A stretch of DNA of 6,045 bases from Alphaproteobacteria bacterium (lineage in GTDB: Bacteria > Pseudomonadota > Alphaproteobacteria > Acetobacterales > Acetobacteraceae): NCBI GenBank assembly GCA_026225015.1, contig JAMFRY010000288.1, positions 1 to 6,045 of the forward strand, written 5' to 3'. Shown here in pieces: positions 1 through 5,548 of the stretch. Within the stretch, counting starts at the first letter, position 1. The number at the start of each line of letters is the position of its first letter. A program made the translations under genes and the position numbers. A model generated the notes under the pieces. That model made no database searches, was not told the DNA's origin, and saw nothing but the letters and a program-made list of their open reading frames with translations.

Positions 1-332
1 GTCCCGACCACCGGATGCGCGAACTGGCTGATCTGATAGCCGTTCGGCAGATCGGCGTAGAAATAGTTTTTCCGATCGAACCGGCTGGTCAGGTTGATCT
101 GCGCGTGCAGGCCAAGCCCGGTGCGCACCGCCTGCGCCACACATTCCTGATTGATCACCGGCAGCATCCCCGGAAACCCGGCATCGACGAAGCTCACATG
201 CGCGTTCGGCTCGCCGCCATAGGTGGCGCTGGCGCCGGAAAACAGTTTCGACTCAGAGATCACCTGCGCATGGATCTCCAGCCCCACCACGATTTCCCAG
301 GCGCCGGTCGCGCCCTGCAGAGAATATGCCAT
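1..332 (-). CDS. gatB: Asp-tRNA(Asn)/Glu-tRNA(Gln) amidotransferase subunit B, N-terminal part
   Basis: This is the first 110 codons of GatB; the rest lies beyond the left edge. GatB is the kinase-like subunit of GatCAB. It activates the side-chain carboxylate of mischarged Glu-tRNA(Gln) or Asp-tRNA(Asn) with ATP, in the cytoplasm, before ammonia from GatA is added. The translation begins MAYSLQGATGAWEIVVGLEIHA; the GLEIH motif (residues 17-21) holds the Glu and His that in known GatB proteins help bind Mg2+. Residues 84-103 read like the family signature, with R84, KNYFYADLP and GYQISQ. The ATG shares one base with the TAA of gatA (TAATG), and a good Shine-Dalgarno, AGGGAG at 341-346, lies 8 bases upstream of it. 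Identification is secure; the C-terminal tRNA-binding domains cannot be assessed here. Confidence 0.96.
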   Translation of the reverse strand, partial: MAYSLQGATGAWEIVVGLEIHAQVISESKLFSGASATYGGEPNAHVSFVDAGFPGMLPVINQECVAQAVRTGLGLHAQINLTSRFDRKNYFYADLPNGYQISQFAHPVVG

Positions 333-1819
333 TATACTGTCTCCCTGGCGCGAATCGCGGGCAAAGCAGAAAAGCCCGCCGCCTGCTCCAGCGCCGCACC
401 CACGGCAAAAACCGTTTCCTCATCGAAATGCCGGCCGATGATCTGCAAGCCCAGCGGCAGACCTTGGCGGTCCAGCCCGGCCGGCACGCTCATCGCCGGC
501 ACGCCGGCCAGAGAGGCGGGCACCGTGAACACGTCGTTCAGATACATCGTCACCGGGTCATCCATCTTCTCGCCCTGCCCAAACGCGGCGGAGGGCGCGG
601 TTGGCGTCAGCAGGACATCGACCTTCGCAAAAGCTTGGGTAAAATCCTGCAGGATCAGCGCCCGGACCTTTTGCGCCTTGAGGTAATAGGCGTCGTAATA
701 GCCGGCGGAGAGCACATAGGTGCCGATCATGATCCGCCGCTTCACCTCCGCGCCAAAGCCGGCGGCGCGGGTTTTTTCATACATGTCGATCAAATCCTCG
801 CCATCCACCCGCGCGCCGAACCGCACGCCGTCATAGCGGGCCAGGTTCGAGGAAGCCTCCGCCGGGGCGACGATGTAGTAGACCGGCAGCCCGTATTTGG
901 TGTGCGGCAGTGACACGTCGATGATTTCCGCCCCCTGCGCCTTCAGCCAGGAAATCCCGCGCGTCCAGAGCGCGTCTATTTCCGGGCTTAAACCGTCCAT
1001 CCGGTATTCCGCCGGCACGCCGATGCGCAGGCCCTTCACGCCGCGCCGCACCGCAGACCGGAAATCCGGCACAACGCGTTCCGCGCTGGTGCTGTCGCGC
1101 GCATCGAAGCCCGACATGGCTTGCAGCAAAACCGCGCAATCTTCCACGCTGCGCGCCATCGGCCCGGCCTGGTCCAGCGAGGAGGCGAAGGCCACGATGC
1201 CATAGCGCGAGCAGCGCCCATAGGTCGGCTTGATGCCGGTAATGCCGGTGAACGAGGCCGGCTGACGGATCGAACCGCCGGTATCCGTACCTGTCGCGCC
1301 CATCGCCATCCGGGAGGCCACCGCCGCCGCCGAGCCGCCGGAGGAGCCGCCGGGCACGAGTTTTGCGTCGCTGCCCTCGCGCTGCCAGGGATTTGTCACC
1401 GCGCCAAAAGCGGAGGTCATGTTGGAGGAGCCCATGGCGAATTCGTCGAGATTGGCCTTGCCCAGAAACACCGCCCCGGCCGCCTTCAACTGCGCGGTTA
1501 CGGTGCTTTCATAACGCGGGACGAAGGGCTCCAGAATCTTGGCTGCGGCGGTGGTTCGCACCCCTTCGGTACAGAACAGGTCCTTGATTGCCAGCGGAAT
1601 GCCGGAAAGCGGCCCGGCTGTGCCGTTGGCGCGCGCCGCATCGGCTGATTTCGCCATTTCCAGCGCCAGTTCCGGGGTTTGCGTGATGAAGGCGTTCAGC
1701 TCGCCATCCAGCGCCGCAATCGCCGCAATATGCGCGGTGGTCAGCTCCACGGCGGAAAAGCTTCTCGCCGCCAGCCCGTCCAGGGCGGCGGCAATGGTCA
1801 ACTCAGGCAAAAAACTCAT
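332..1819 (-). CDS. gatA: Asp-tRNA(Asn)/Glu-tRNA(Gln) amidotransferase subunit A
   Basis: GatA is the glutaminase subunit of GatCAB. It hydrolyses glutamine and passes ammonia to the activated aminoacyl-tRNA on GatB. At 495 residues it has the usual family length and appears complete. The amidase-signature triad is visible: Lys79 in LAIKD, cis-Ser159 in PGGSSGGS and nucleophile Ser183 in DTGGSIRQPA. The Ser-Ser spacing of 24 matches characterised GatA proteins. The following GITGIKPTYGR and FASSLDQAGPMAR blocks are also typical. The start ATG overlaps the gatC stop by four bases (ATGA), and no strong Shine-Dalgarno precedes it, so translation is probably coupled to gatC. The stop overlaps the gatB start. 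A non-tRNA amidase is unlikely given the gatC and gatB neighbours. Confidence 0.98.
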   Translation of the reverse strand: MSFLPELTIAAALDGLAARSFSAVELTTAHIAAIAALDGELNAFITQTPELALEMAKSADAARANGTAGPLSGIPLAIKDLFCTEGVRTTAAAKILEPFVPRYESTVTAQLKAAGAVFLGKANLDEFAMGSSNMTSAFGAVTNPWQREGSDAKLVPGGSSGGSAAAVASRMAMGATGTDTGGSIRQPASFTGITGIKPTYGRCSRYGIVAFASSLDQAGPMARSVEDCAVLLQAMSGFDARDSTSAERVVPDFRSAVRRGVKGLRIGVPAEYRMDGLSPEIDALWTRGISWLKAQGAEIIDVSLPHTKYGLPVYYIVAPAEASSNLARYDGVRFGARVDGEDLIDMYEKTRAAGFGAEVKRRIMIGTYVLSAGYYDAYYLKAQKVRALILQDFTQAFAKVDVLLTPTAPSAAFGQGEKMDDPVTMYLNDVFTVPASLAGVPAMSVPAGLDRQGLPLGLQIIGRHFDEETVFAVGAALEQAAGFSALPAIRARETV

Positions 1820-2103
1820 TCTACGACTTTCGGAACAGCAAAAAATCGGCCTTCCCGGTCCGGTGCATTGGCCAGGATTTTCTCCGCGATTTCGCCATCG
1901 GTTACAATGTCGGCGCGCAGCCGCATCGCCATCTGGGCGCCACCGGAAAGCGGGGCGATTCCTGCCACATCCACCTCGTTCAACTGTTCCACATAGCCCA
2001 GAATGGCGTTCAATTCGGTTTGCAGGGTCGCAATTTCGGTTTCGTCAACGCGGATTCGGGCAAGCTTCGCAATCCGGCGAACCGTTGCGGTATCGAGCGA
2101 CAT
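1816..2103 (-). CDS. gatC: Asp-tRNA(Asn)/Glu-tRNA(Gln) amidotransferase subunit C
   Basis: GatC is the small subunit that wraps around the GatA/GatB interface and stabilises the complex. The protein has 95 residues, normal for the family. It shows the expected pattern: an N-terminal helix with VRRIAKLARI (residues 8-17), then ILGYVEQLNEVDVAG (34-48), RADIVTDG (63-70) and the conserved C-terminal NAPDREGRFFAVPKVVE. The ATG is preceded by AAGGGA (2111-2116) with 7-base spacing. It is the first gene of the gatCAB operon, so the operon promoter should lie in the 47-base gap to ruvX or inside the ruvX 5' end; I see no clear promoter boxes there. Confidence 0.97.
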   Translation of the reverse strand: MSLDTATVRRIAKLARIRVDETEIATLQTELNAILGYVEQLNEVDVAGIAPLSGGAQMAMRLRADIVTDGEIAEKILANAPDREGRFFAVPKVVE

Positions 2104-2150
2104 TTATATTTCCCTTGGGTTTTAAGCCTCTTGCGACCATAACCGCGCTT
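2104..2150. promoter_or_regulatory. Divergent gatC/ruvX intergenic region
   Basis: This 47-base gap separates the gatC start (minus) from the ruvX start (plus), so both promoters must lie here or inside the opposing coding sequences. It contains the gatC Shine-Dalgarno (AAGGGA on the minus strand). TATATT at 2105-2110 on the plus strand resembles a -10 box, but the nearest -35-like sequence, TTGCGG (2085-2090), is only 14 bases away, which is too close. No operator-like palindrome is evident. The promoter assignment rests on gene arrangement only. Confidence 0.35.
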
Positions 2151-2624
2151 ATGCCGCTCTTCAACCTCCCGGAATTGCTTCACTCCCTTGCCCCCGGGGC
2201 GCGGCTGCTGGGGCTGGACCCCGGCGCGCGGCGTATCGGCGTTGCCCTGTCCGACGTGAACCGGCGAATCGCCTCGCCCTATGAGACCATTCACCGCGCC
2301 AAGCTGGCACATAATGCTGCGGAAATCCGCGCAATTGCGGAGGAGGAAGGGGTAGGGGGCCTGATTGTCGGCCTGCCCTTGGACGAGGACGGAAAATTCG
2401 GCCCGGCTGCGCAGTCGGCGCGGGACTGGGCGCACGCTATCTCGTCGGCAACTGGCCTGCCCGCCTGCATGTGGGACGAGACGCTGACCACTGCCCAAGT
2501 AACGGAGGTGTTAATCCACGACGCCGATATGAGCCGCAAAAGAAGAGCGGCGGTCATCGACAAGATGGCCGCCGCCCAAATTCTTCAACTGGCGCTGGAT
2601 CAAGCGAACCAGGCGCCGCGCTGA
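2151..2624 (+). CDS. ruvX: Holliday junction resolvase-like / pre-16S rRNA processing nuclease, YqgF family
   Basis: This RNase H-like protein of the YqgF/RuvX family has 157 residues, within the usual range of about 135-160. In E. coli the homologue is needed for 5' maturation of 16S rRNA; a Holliday-junction role is inferred from fold. Acidic active-site residues are in place: Asp23 in LGLDPGARRIGVALSD, Glu110 in WDETLTT and Asp137 in VIDKMAAAQILQ. The central GLPLDEDGKFGP loop (residues 74-85) is also typical. The reading frame stays open far upstream through gatC, but the conserved N-terminus fits ATG at 2151. No Shine-Dalgarno is visible before it, so it may be leaderless or weakly initiated. 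It is divergent from gatC, and its stop codon touches the csbD stop on the other strand. Confidence 0.94.
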   Translation: MPLFNLPELLHSLAPGARLLGLDPGARRIGVALSDVNRRIASPYETIHRAKLAHNAAEIRAIAEEEGVGGLIVGLPLDEDGKFGPAAQSARDWAHAISSATGLPACMWDETLTTAQVTEVLIHDADMSRKRRAAVIDKMAAAQILQLALDQANQAPR

Positions 2625-2804
2625 TTAGCGGGTTTTGTCGCGTATGGCATCCTTAAGACCGCCAACGGCGTTTTGAACCTTGCCGGCGGCCTTATCGGCA
2701 GCACCTTCGCCTTCCAGCTTCTTGTCGCCAAAGGCTTTGCCGACGGCTTCCTTCACGGAACCCTTGGCCTGTTTTGCCGAGCCTTCAACACGATCTTTAT
2801 CCAT
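2625..2804 (-). CDS. CsbD-family small stress protein
   Basis: This 59-residue, Lys/Ala/Gly-rich protein begins MDKDRVEGSAKQAKGSVKEA. It shows the CsbD pattern: an initial DRVEGSAKQAKG block, a central GKAFGDKKLEGEGAADKAAGKVQ and an amphipathic C-terminal helix. CsbD proteins are small, hydrophilic and often abundant under general stress; their biochemical role is not established. The ATG has a good Shine-Dalgarno, AAGGAAG at 2811-2817, 6 bases upstream. The gene follows the entericidin-like gene by 46 bases on the same strand, suggesting co-transcription. Its TAA lies immediately next to the ruvX TGA with no base between, so there is no room for a shared intergenic terminator. It is short enough to be missed by length-filtered gene finding. 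The family call is confident; the function is not. Confidence 0.9.
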   Translation of the reverse strand: MDKDRVEGSAKQAKGSVKEAVGKAFGDKKLEGEGAADKAAGKVQNAVGGLKDAIRDKTR

Positions 2805-2850
2805 GATATGCTTCCTTATCTGTTAGCGTTGCTATTTGGTTCTGGACGAA

Positions 2851-3018
2851 TTACGGGTTTGGATTGCTTGGCGCATTGGCATTGGCGCTATTGGTCAGCG
2901 CGTGCCCGCCTTGCGACAAATCCTGCCCGACGCCCGCGGTCGTATGACAGGCGGCCAGCAATGGCGCCGTGCCCAGCAGAGTAGCAAGCGTCAATGCCAG
3001 CCGGAATGATTTCGACAT
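2851..3018 (-). CDS. Entericidin-like small lipoprotein
   Basis: This 55-residue protein has a basic start (MSKSFR), a hydrophobic segment at residues 7-23 and a lipobox LLAAC with the modified cysteine at position 24. After processing it leaves about 32 residues, starting CHTTAGVGQDLSQGG, the core pattern of entericidin A/B (Cys-x-Thr-Thr-Ala-Gly-x-Gly-x-Asp followed by Gly-Gly). The tail is rich in Asn, Ala and Pro. In E. coli the entericidins form an antidote/toxin pair linked to stationary-phase lysis; many proteobacteria carry a single copy of unclear role. Start ATG 3018 is chosen over an in-frame upstream start at 3096 because AAGGAG (3025-3030) sits 6 bases before it and the signal peptide begins there. 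Followed by the CsbD gene, it likely forms a stress-linked pair. Confidence 0.88.
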   Translation of the reverse strand: MSKSFRLALTLATLLGTAPLLAACHTTAGVGQDLSQGGHALTNSANANAPSNPNP

Positions 3019-3024
3019 GTAAGT

Positions 3025-3030
3025 CTCCTT
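3025..3030 (-). promoter_or_regulatory. Shine-Dalgarno that sets the entericidin start
   Basis: AAGGAG on the minus strand lies 6 bases upstream of ATG 3018. It supports this start over the in-frame start at 3096, which would place 26 extra hydrophilic residues ahead of the lipoprotein signal peptide. Confidence 0.8.
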
Positions 3031-3083
3031 ATAAGTACGGGAGTTAAGGTCGCCATCCCCTTCGTTCATTTCAATATTCGCTT

Positions 3084-3113
3084 GGCAATATGGCAATTTG
3101 TTCAGACATTGCC
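3084..3113. repeat. Three GGCAAT hexamers, two direct and one inverted
   Basis: GGCAAT occurs at 3084-3089 and again at 3092-3097 with 8-base periodicity. Its reverse complement ATTGCC is at 3108-3113, so copies two and three form an inverted repeat with a 10-base spacer. The cluster overlaps the tentative -35 box of the entericidin/CsbD promoter, where an operator could sit. Short AT-containing hexamers can recur by chance, so the regulatory reading is an inference. Confidence 0.4.
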
Positions 3114-3140
3114 CACGAATTCAGGAGTTGACTTCAGAGT

Positions 3141-3176
3141 CCCCTCCCCCTTGTGGGAAGGGTTAGGGTGGGGTGG
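3141..3176 (+). repeat. G/C-tract intergenic element with hairpin and G-quadruplex motif
   Basis: The element opens with a C-rich tract (3141-3150). It continues with four G-runs on the plus strand: 3155-3157, 3160-3162, 3166-3168 and 3170-3173, separated by AA, TTA and T. This fits the canonical G3+N1-7 quadruplex pattern. CCCTCCC (3142-3148) can alternatively pair with GGAAGGG (3156-3162) as a 7-bp stem with one G-T pair and a 7-base loop. No T-run follows on either strand, so it is not a standard intrinsic terminator. C-tract/G-tract elements of this style recur in intergenic regions of many proteobacterial genomes, which suggests a dispersed REP-like repeat, but only one copy is visible here. 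Confidence 0.5.
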
Positions 3177-3198
3177 CCGGACGCAACGCGGCTAGGTA

Positions 3199-4209
3199 TT
3201 ACGCCTCGTTCAATCCAAATTCCCGCGCCAGCAGGCTGTAGGATTTCCGCCGGATTGTCGGATCAAAGGCGAAGGTCGTGATGACCACCTCATCCACCTG
3301 CAGCTCCGCCGCCAACCTGCGGATTTTCCCAGCCACATCTCCGGCGCGGCCGTATAACGCGGTTTCCCGGATCCTTGCTGCCCGCTCGCGCTCGGCCGGC
3401 GTGAATTCAAACGCCGCCGCCGCTGCCGGGGAGGGCATTGCGATAAATTGCCCGCGCTCGCGCATCGCAGTGCTCACCGCGCGGGTGAGGTAGTTCGCAT
3501 CGGCTTCTTCCTCGGTTTCCGCCGCCAGCGCCGCCAGCGTGATTGCCGAATGTGGTTTGGGGTTCAGGGGGCTCGGCTGGTAGGTGTCGCGATAGATCTC
3601 CAGCGCTTGCTCCGCGCCGCGTCCGTCGCTGAAAAAATATGCAAAGCAATAGGGCAGGCCGAAATACGCCCCGACCTGCGCGCCGTAATTGGAACTCCCC
3701 AACATCCAGATCTCCGGCGCATAGGGGCCTTCCGGTATTGCCCTGATGGTTCGGAAGGGGTGGTTTACTGGCAAGGCAGCGCCCGAGGTCCAGGCTTGCA
3801 GATCCCTGAGCTGGGCCGGAAACATATCGGCTGCATTCGCGGCATTGGGGTTCAGGGCCAAGGCGGTGCGCCCATCGGAGCCTGGCGCCCGTCCGACGCC
3901 AAGATCGATCCGGCCAGGTGCGATGGCCTCCAATACCCGGAATTGCTCCGCCACTTTCAGCGCCGCGTAATGCGGCAGCATGATCCCGGCACTGCCAACC
4001 CTAATTTTCGAGGTGGTTGCGGCGATTGCCGCCATCAAAATCTCCGGGGCGCTGCCGGTGACGGAATCGGTGTTATGATGTTCGGAGAGCCAGTAGCGGG
4101 AATAGCCCAGGGCCTCGCAATGCTTGGCGAGTTGCAGCGTCTCGCGAATGCATTCGTCCTGCGCGATCCCCTGGCGGCCTGGGGACTGGTCGAGAACCGA
4201 TAATTTCAT
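3199..4209 (-). CDS. Luciferase-like (LLM class) flavin-dependent monooxygenase, YhbW/MsnO8-like
   Basis: This 336-residue protein has the bacterial luciferase TIM-barrel fold, which typically uses FMNH2 and O2 to oxidise an organic substrate in the cytoplasm. The N-terminus MKLSVLDQSP, then SRYWLSEHHN (37-46), VGSAGIMLPHYAALKVAEQF (71-90) and PGRIDLGVGRAPGSD (98-112), matches the YhbW/MsnO8-type single-component subgroup. The expected MLGSSNYGAQVGAYFGLPY block is at 169-187. The length is normal and no residue is obviously missing. The substrate cannot be deduced. It follows the gamma-glutamylcyclotransferase-like gene by 27 bases, so it is probably the last gene of the lipB unit. The stretch just upstream of its ATG is C-rich on the coding strand with no Shine-Dalgarno, so translation may depend on coupling or be weak. 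Confidence 0.92.
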   Translation of the reverse strand: MKLSVLDQSPGRQGIAQDECIRETLQLAKHCEALGYSRYWLSEHHNTDSVTGSAPEILMAAIAATTSKIRVGSAGIMLPHYAALKVAEQFRVLEAIAPGRIDLGVGRAPGSDGRTALALNPNAANAADMFPAQLRDLQAWTSGAALPVNHPFRTIRAIPEGPYAPEIWMLGSSNYGAQVGAYFGLPYCFAYFFSDGRGAEQALEIYRDTYQPSPLNPKPHSAITLAALAAETEEEADANYLTRAVSTAMRERGQFIAMPSPAAAAAFEFTPAERERAARIRETALYGRAGDVAGKIRRLAAELQVDEVVITTFAFDPTIRRKSYSLLAREFGLNEA

Positions 4210-4236
4210 CGCTGATATATGGGGGAGGGCAACGAT

Positions 4237-4611
4237 TTAAAAACTCCGCGAGCGCAGCGTCATGATCTTATTGCCGGCCGGGCTGCGCCAATCCCGCAGG
4301 GTCGCCGCATCGCCCATGAAGCAGATTGCCCGCATCGGCCCGCTTGGCGTGAGCAGGCGCACCCGAATGGGCCGGTAGCGATCGGACTCATAATTTTGCA
4401 GCCGCACCAGCATATCCGCATTCACCCGCATGAGCACGCCTTGCACTTTATGACCCCGGGCGCGCCGCAGCGTGGGATAGCGCGCGCCGCGCAGCAACAC
4501 CCGCCGGTAATGCAGCAGCACCGCCGCCATTGGCTCGGCCCGCGATGGCCGGCCGGCGCAAAAGCCAAAACCGGCGGGGTCGATCAGCGTGCCATACAGA
4601 AAAATCTTCAA
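4237..4611 (-). CDS. Gamma-glutamylcyclotransferase / AIG2-like family protein
   Basis: This 124-residue protein belongs to the GGCT/AIG2-like family, whose members release 5-oxoproline from gamma-glutamyl dipeptides, glutathione or gamma-glutamylamines. The FLYGTL substrate loop sits at residues 4-9. Conserved spacing follows: RYPTLRRARG (44-53), VQGVLMRV (56-63) and LQNYESDRYRPIRV (71-84). Glu75 is the likely catalytic acid, and the RAICFMG strand closes the small beta-barrel. The start codon is TTG at 4609-4611. It is the first possible start in this frame, and the FLYGTL motif would be lost with any later one. It overlaps the lipB TGA by four bases (TTGA), implying translational coupling. 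The exact substrate is unknown; it could act in glutathione or peptide turnover. Confidence 0.82.
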   Translation of the reverse strand: MKIFLYGTLIDPAGFGFCAGRPSRAEPMAAVLLHYRRVLLRGARYPTLRRARGHKVQGVLMRVNADMLVRLQNYESDRYRPIRVRLLTPSGPMRAICFMGDAATLRDWRSPAGNKIMTLRSRSF

Positions 4612-5276
4612 CCGAACACCAGCCTGAAAGTTTGAGCCAAACCCGCATCCACCTCCGCGAGGCTGGCGGCAACCCCAAGCGCCGCGAGGCTGGTAACCCC
4701 ATGCTCACTGATCCCGCAGGGCACGATCCCGGAGAAATGCGACAAGTCCGGGTGGACGTTCAGCGCCATGCCGTGCCAACTCACCCCGCGGCTCACCCGC
4801 ACGCCGATCGCGCCGATCTTTTGCTCCGCTTTGCCGTTCACCACCCAGATGCCGACCCTGCCTTCGCGGGTTTCGCCCTTCACGCCAAATTCGGCCAAAG
4901 TGGCGATCATCCAATCCTCCAGCCCGTGCACGAATGCCCGCACATCCTGCGCCGGGACGCGCCCGTGCTTGGTGTTCAAATCCAGCATGCAATACACCAC
5001 GCGCTGGCCGGGACCATGATAGGTCCATTGCCCGCCGCGCCCGGCCGCATGGGTGGGAAAGCGGGCTTGCCTTAAATCCCCCAACTTTAAATCTTCCGGC
5101 TTGGCCGAGGTGCCGGCGGTGTAGAGCGGCGGGTGCTCGACCAGCCAGATCATTTCTGCTCCGGTCCCCGCCTTTATGGCCGCAATTCGTGCCTGCATGG
5201 TGGCAATCGCGGTCTCGTAATCCGTCAGACCCGGCTCGACCCGCCATTCGGGCGCTGTTGTCGCCAGTTTAAGCAT
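4608..5276 (-). CDS. lipB: Octanoyl-[acyl-carrier-protein]:protein N-octanoyltransferase
   Basis: LipB transfers octanoate from acyl carrier protein to lipoyl domains of 2-oxoacid dehydrogenases and the glycine cleavage H protein, the first step of de novo lipoate synthesis; LipA then inserts sulfur. The protein has 222 residues, normal length. The signature RGGQWTYHGPGQRVVY spans 80-95. Lys153 in EQKIGAIGVR and Cys187 in GIVPCGISEHGVTSL form the catalytic dyad; their spacing of 34 equals that of the E. coli and M. tuberculosis enzymes. SWHGMALNV (166-174) is also conserved. The ATG at 5276 has no clear Shine-Dalgarno. It is the first gene of a unit with the cyclotransferase-like and flavin-oxidoreductase genes, and is divergent from tRNA-Leu. 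Confidence 0.97.
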   Translation of the reverse strand: MLKLATTAPEWRVEPGLTDYETAIATMQARIAAIKAGTGAEMIWLVEHPPLYTAGTSAKPEDLKLGDLRQARFPTHAAGRGGQWTYHGPGQRVVYCMLDLNTKHGRVPAQDVRAFVHGLEDWMIATLAEFGVKGETREGRVGIWVVNGKAEQKIGAIGVRVSRGVSWHGMALNVHPDLSHFSGIVPCGISEHGVTSLAALGVAASLAEVDAGLAQTFRLVFG

Positions 5277-5286
5277 GGTCTATAGG
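5258..5286 (+). promoter_or_regulatory. Possible sigma70 promoter of tRNA-Leu
   Basis: TTGTCG (5258-5263) and TATAGG (5281-5286) with a 17-base spacer each match four of six consensus positions. They are followed by a GC-rich discriminator, common in stringently controlled stable-RNA promoters. Initiation about 7 bases downstream would give a 5' leader of roughly 30 bases for RNase P to remove. The boxes overlap the first codons of lipB on the other strand, so the two genes could influence each other's transcription. Confidence 0.4.
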
Positions 5287-5322
5287 GGCCGGCGCGCGGC
5301 TACGGCTGCGCATTCCCACGGT

Positions 5323-5408
5323 GCGGTCGTGGCGAAATGGTAGACGCGCAAGCTTGAGGTGCTTGTGGGGGAAACCCCTTGGAAGTTCGAGTCTTCTCGA
5401 CCGCACCA
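5323..5408 (+). tRNA. tRNA-Leu (anticodon GAG)
   Basis: This is an 86-base class II tRNA. The acceptor arms GCGGTCG (5323-5329) and CGACCGC (5398-5404) pair perfectly, followed by discriminator A5405 and an encoded CCA (5406-5408). The anticodon stem CAAGC/GCTTG (5349-5353 and 5361-5365) encloses the loop TTGAGGT with anticodon GAG at 5356-5358, which reads CUC and CUU leucine codons. A long variable arm with GGGG/CCCC (5367-5378) identifies the class. The T arm has the loop TTCGAGT (5386-5392) with a 5-bp stem. The A73 discriminator and long variable arm agree with leucine identity. Confidence 0.96.
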
Positions 5409-5548
5409 ATTTTCCTTCATTTTAAACAGGTTCCTTGCCCGGATGGCATGGCAGCAATTTTGTCCGGCGGCATGGGCGGCCGGGCATAATTTGGGTTATG
5501 CTGCGGCAAACCAACAGGAGGCTGGTGCGGACATGGAGAGAACGGGTC
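5409..5548 (+). promoter_or_regulatory. Leader region between tRNA-Leu and malic enzyme gene
   Basis: This 140-base gap starts with a T-rich stretch just after the tRNA CCA but has no hairpin convincing as a terminator. TGCCCGG (5436-5442) and CCGGGCA (5480-5486) are inverted repeats separated by 37 bases. AGGAGG, a perfect Shine-Dalgarno, is at 5516-5521 and faces the short ORF starting at 5533 rather than the malic enzyme start. GGAGAG at 5535-5540 is the better placed site for the malic enzyme ATG. No clear promoter boxes were recognised. Confidence 0.35.

Larger units (their letters stand above)
3019..3198. other. Intergenic region between the flavin oxidoreductase and entericidin genes
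   Basis: This is the longest gap in the window (180 bases) and probably contains the promoter of the entericidin/CsbD pair. From the entericidin side it holds a Shine-Dalgarno, then a weak sigma70-like pair on the minus strand: TTGCCA (3091-3096) and TGAAAT (3068-3073) with a 17-base spacer. Next come three GGCAAT hexamers in mixed orientation (3084-3113), and then the G-rich element at 3141-3176. The alphaproteobacterial general-stress consensus (GGAAC, 16-17 bases, CGTT) is not present in recognisable form. The promoter suggestion is tentative. Confidence 0.3.

Noticed and set aside
15..913. Plus-strand ORFs opposite gatB and gatA
   Set aside because: They are antisense to secure gatB/gatA coding sequence and lack recognisable motifs or suitable ribosome-binding sites.
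1539..2150. Long open extension upstream of ruvX in the same frame, giving a 361-residue protein
   Set aside because: The extension runs antisense through the gatA start and all of gatC, has no recognisable domain, and the RuvX family N-terminus begins near ATG 2151.
3019..3096. Longer entericidin reading frame with 26 additional N-terminal residues
   Set aside because: It would bury the lipoprotein signal peptide behind a charged extension, and a strong Shine-Dalgarno directly precedes the internal ATG at 3018.
3142..3162. Hairpin in the G/C-tract element as an intrinsic terminator of the flavin monooxygenase gene
   Set aside because: The stem is only 7 bp with a G-T pair and no T-run follows in the direction of transcription.
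3448..4203. 251-codon plus-strand ORF opposite the flavin monooxygenase
   Set aside because: It lies wholly antisense to a gene with clear family motifs and its translation shows only the biased composition expected of GC-rich shadow frames.
5323..5408. tRNA-Leu as an integration site for a mobile element
   Set aside because: No repeated copy of the tRNA 3' end and no integrase gene is present nearby in the window.
5436..5486. Inverted repeat TGCCCGG/CCGGGCA as a terminator or operator upstream of malic enzyme
   Set aside because: The arms are 7 bases with a 37-base loop in GC-rich DNA, which is easily expected by chance, and no T-tract follows.
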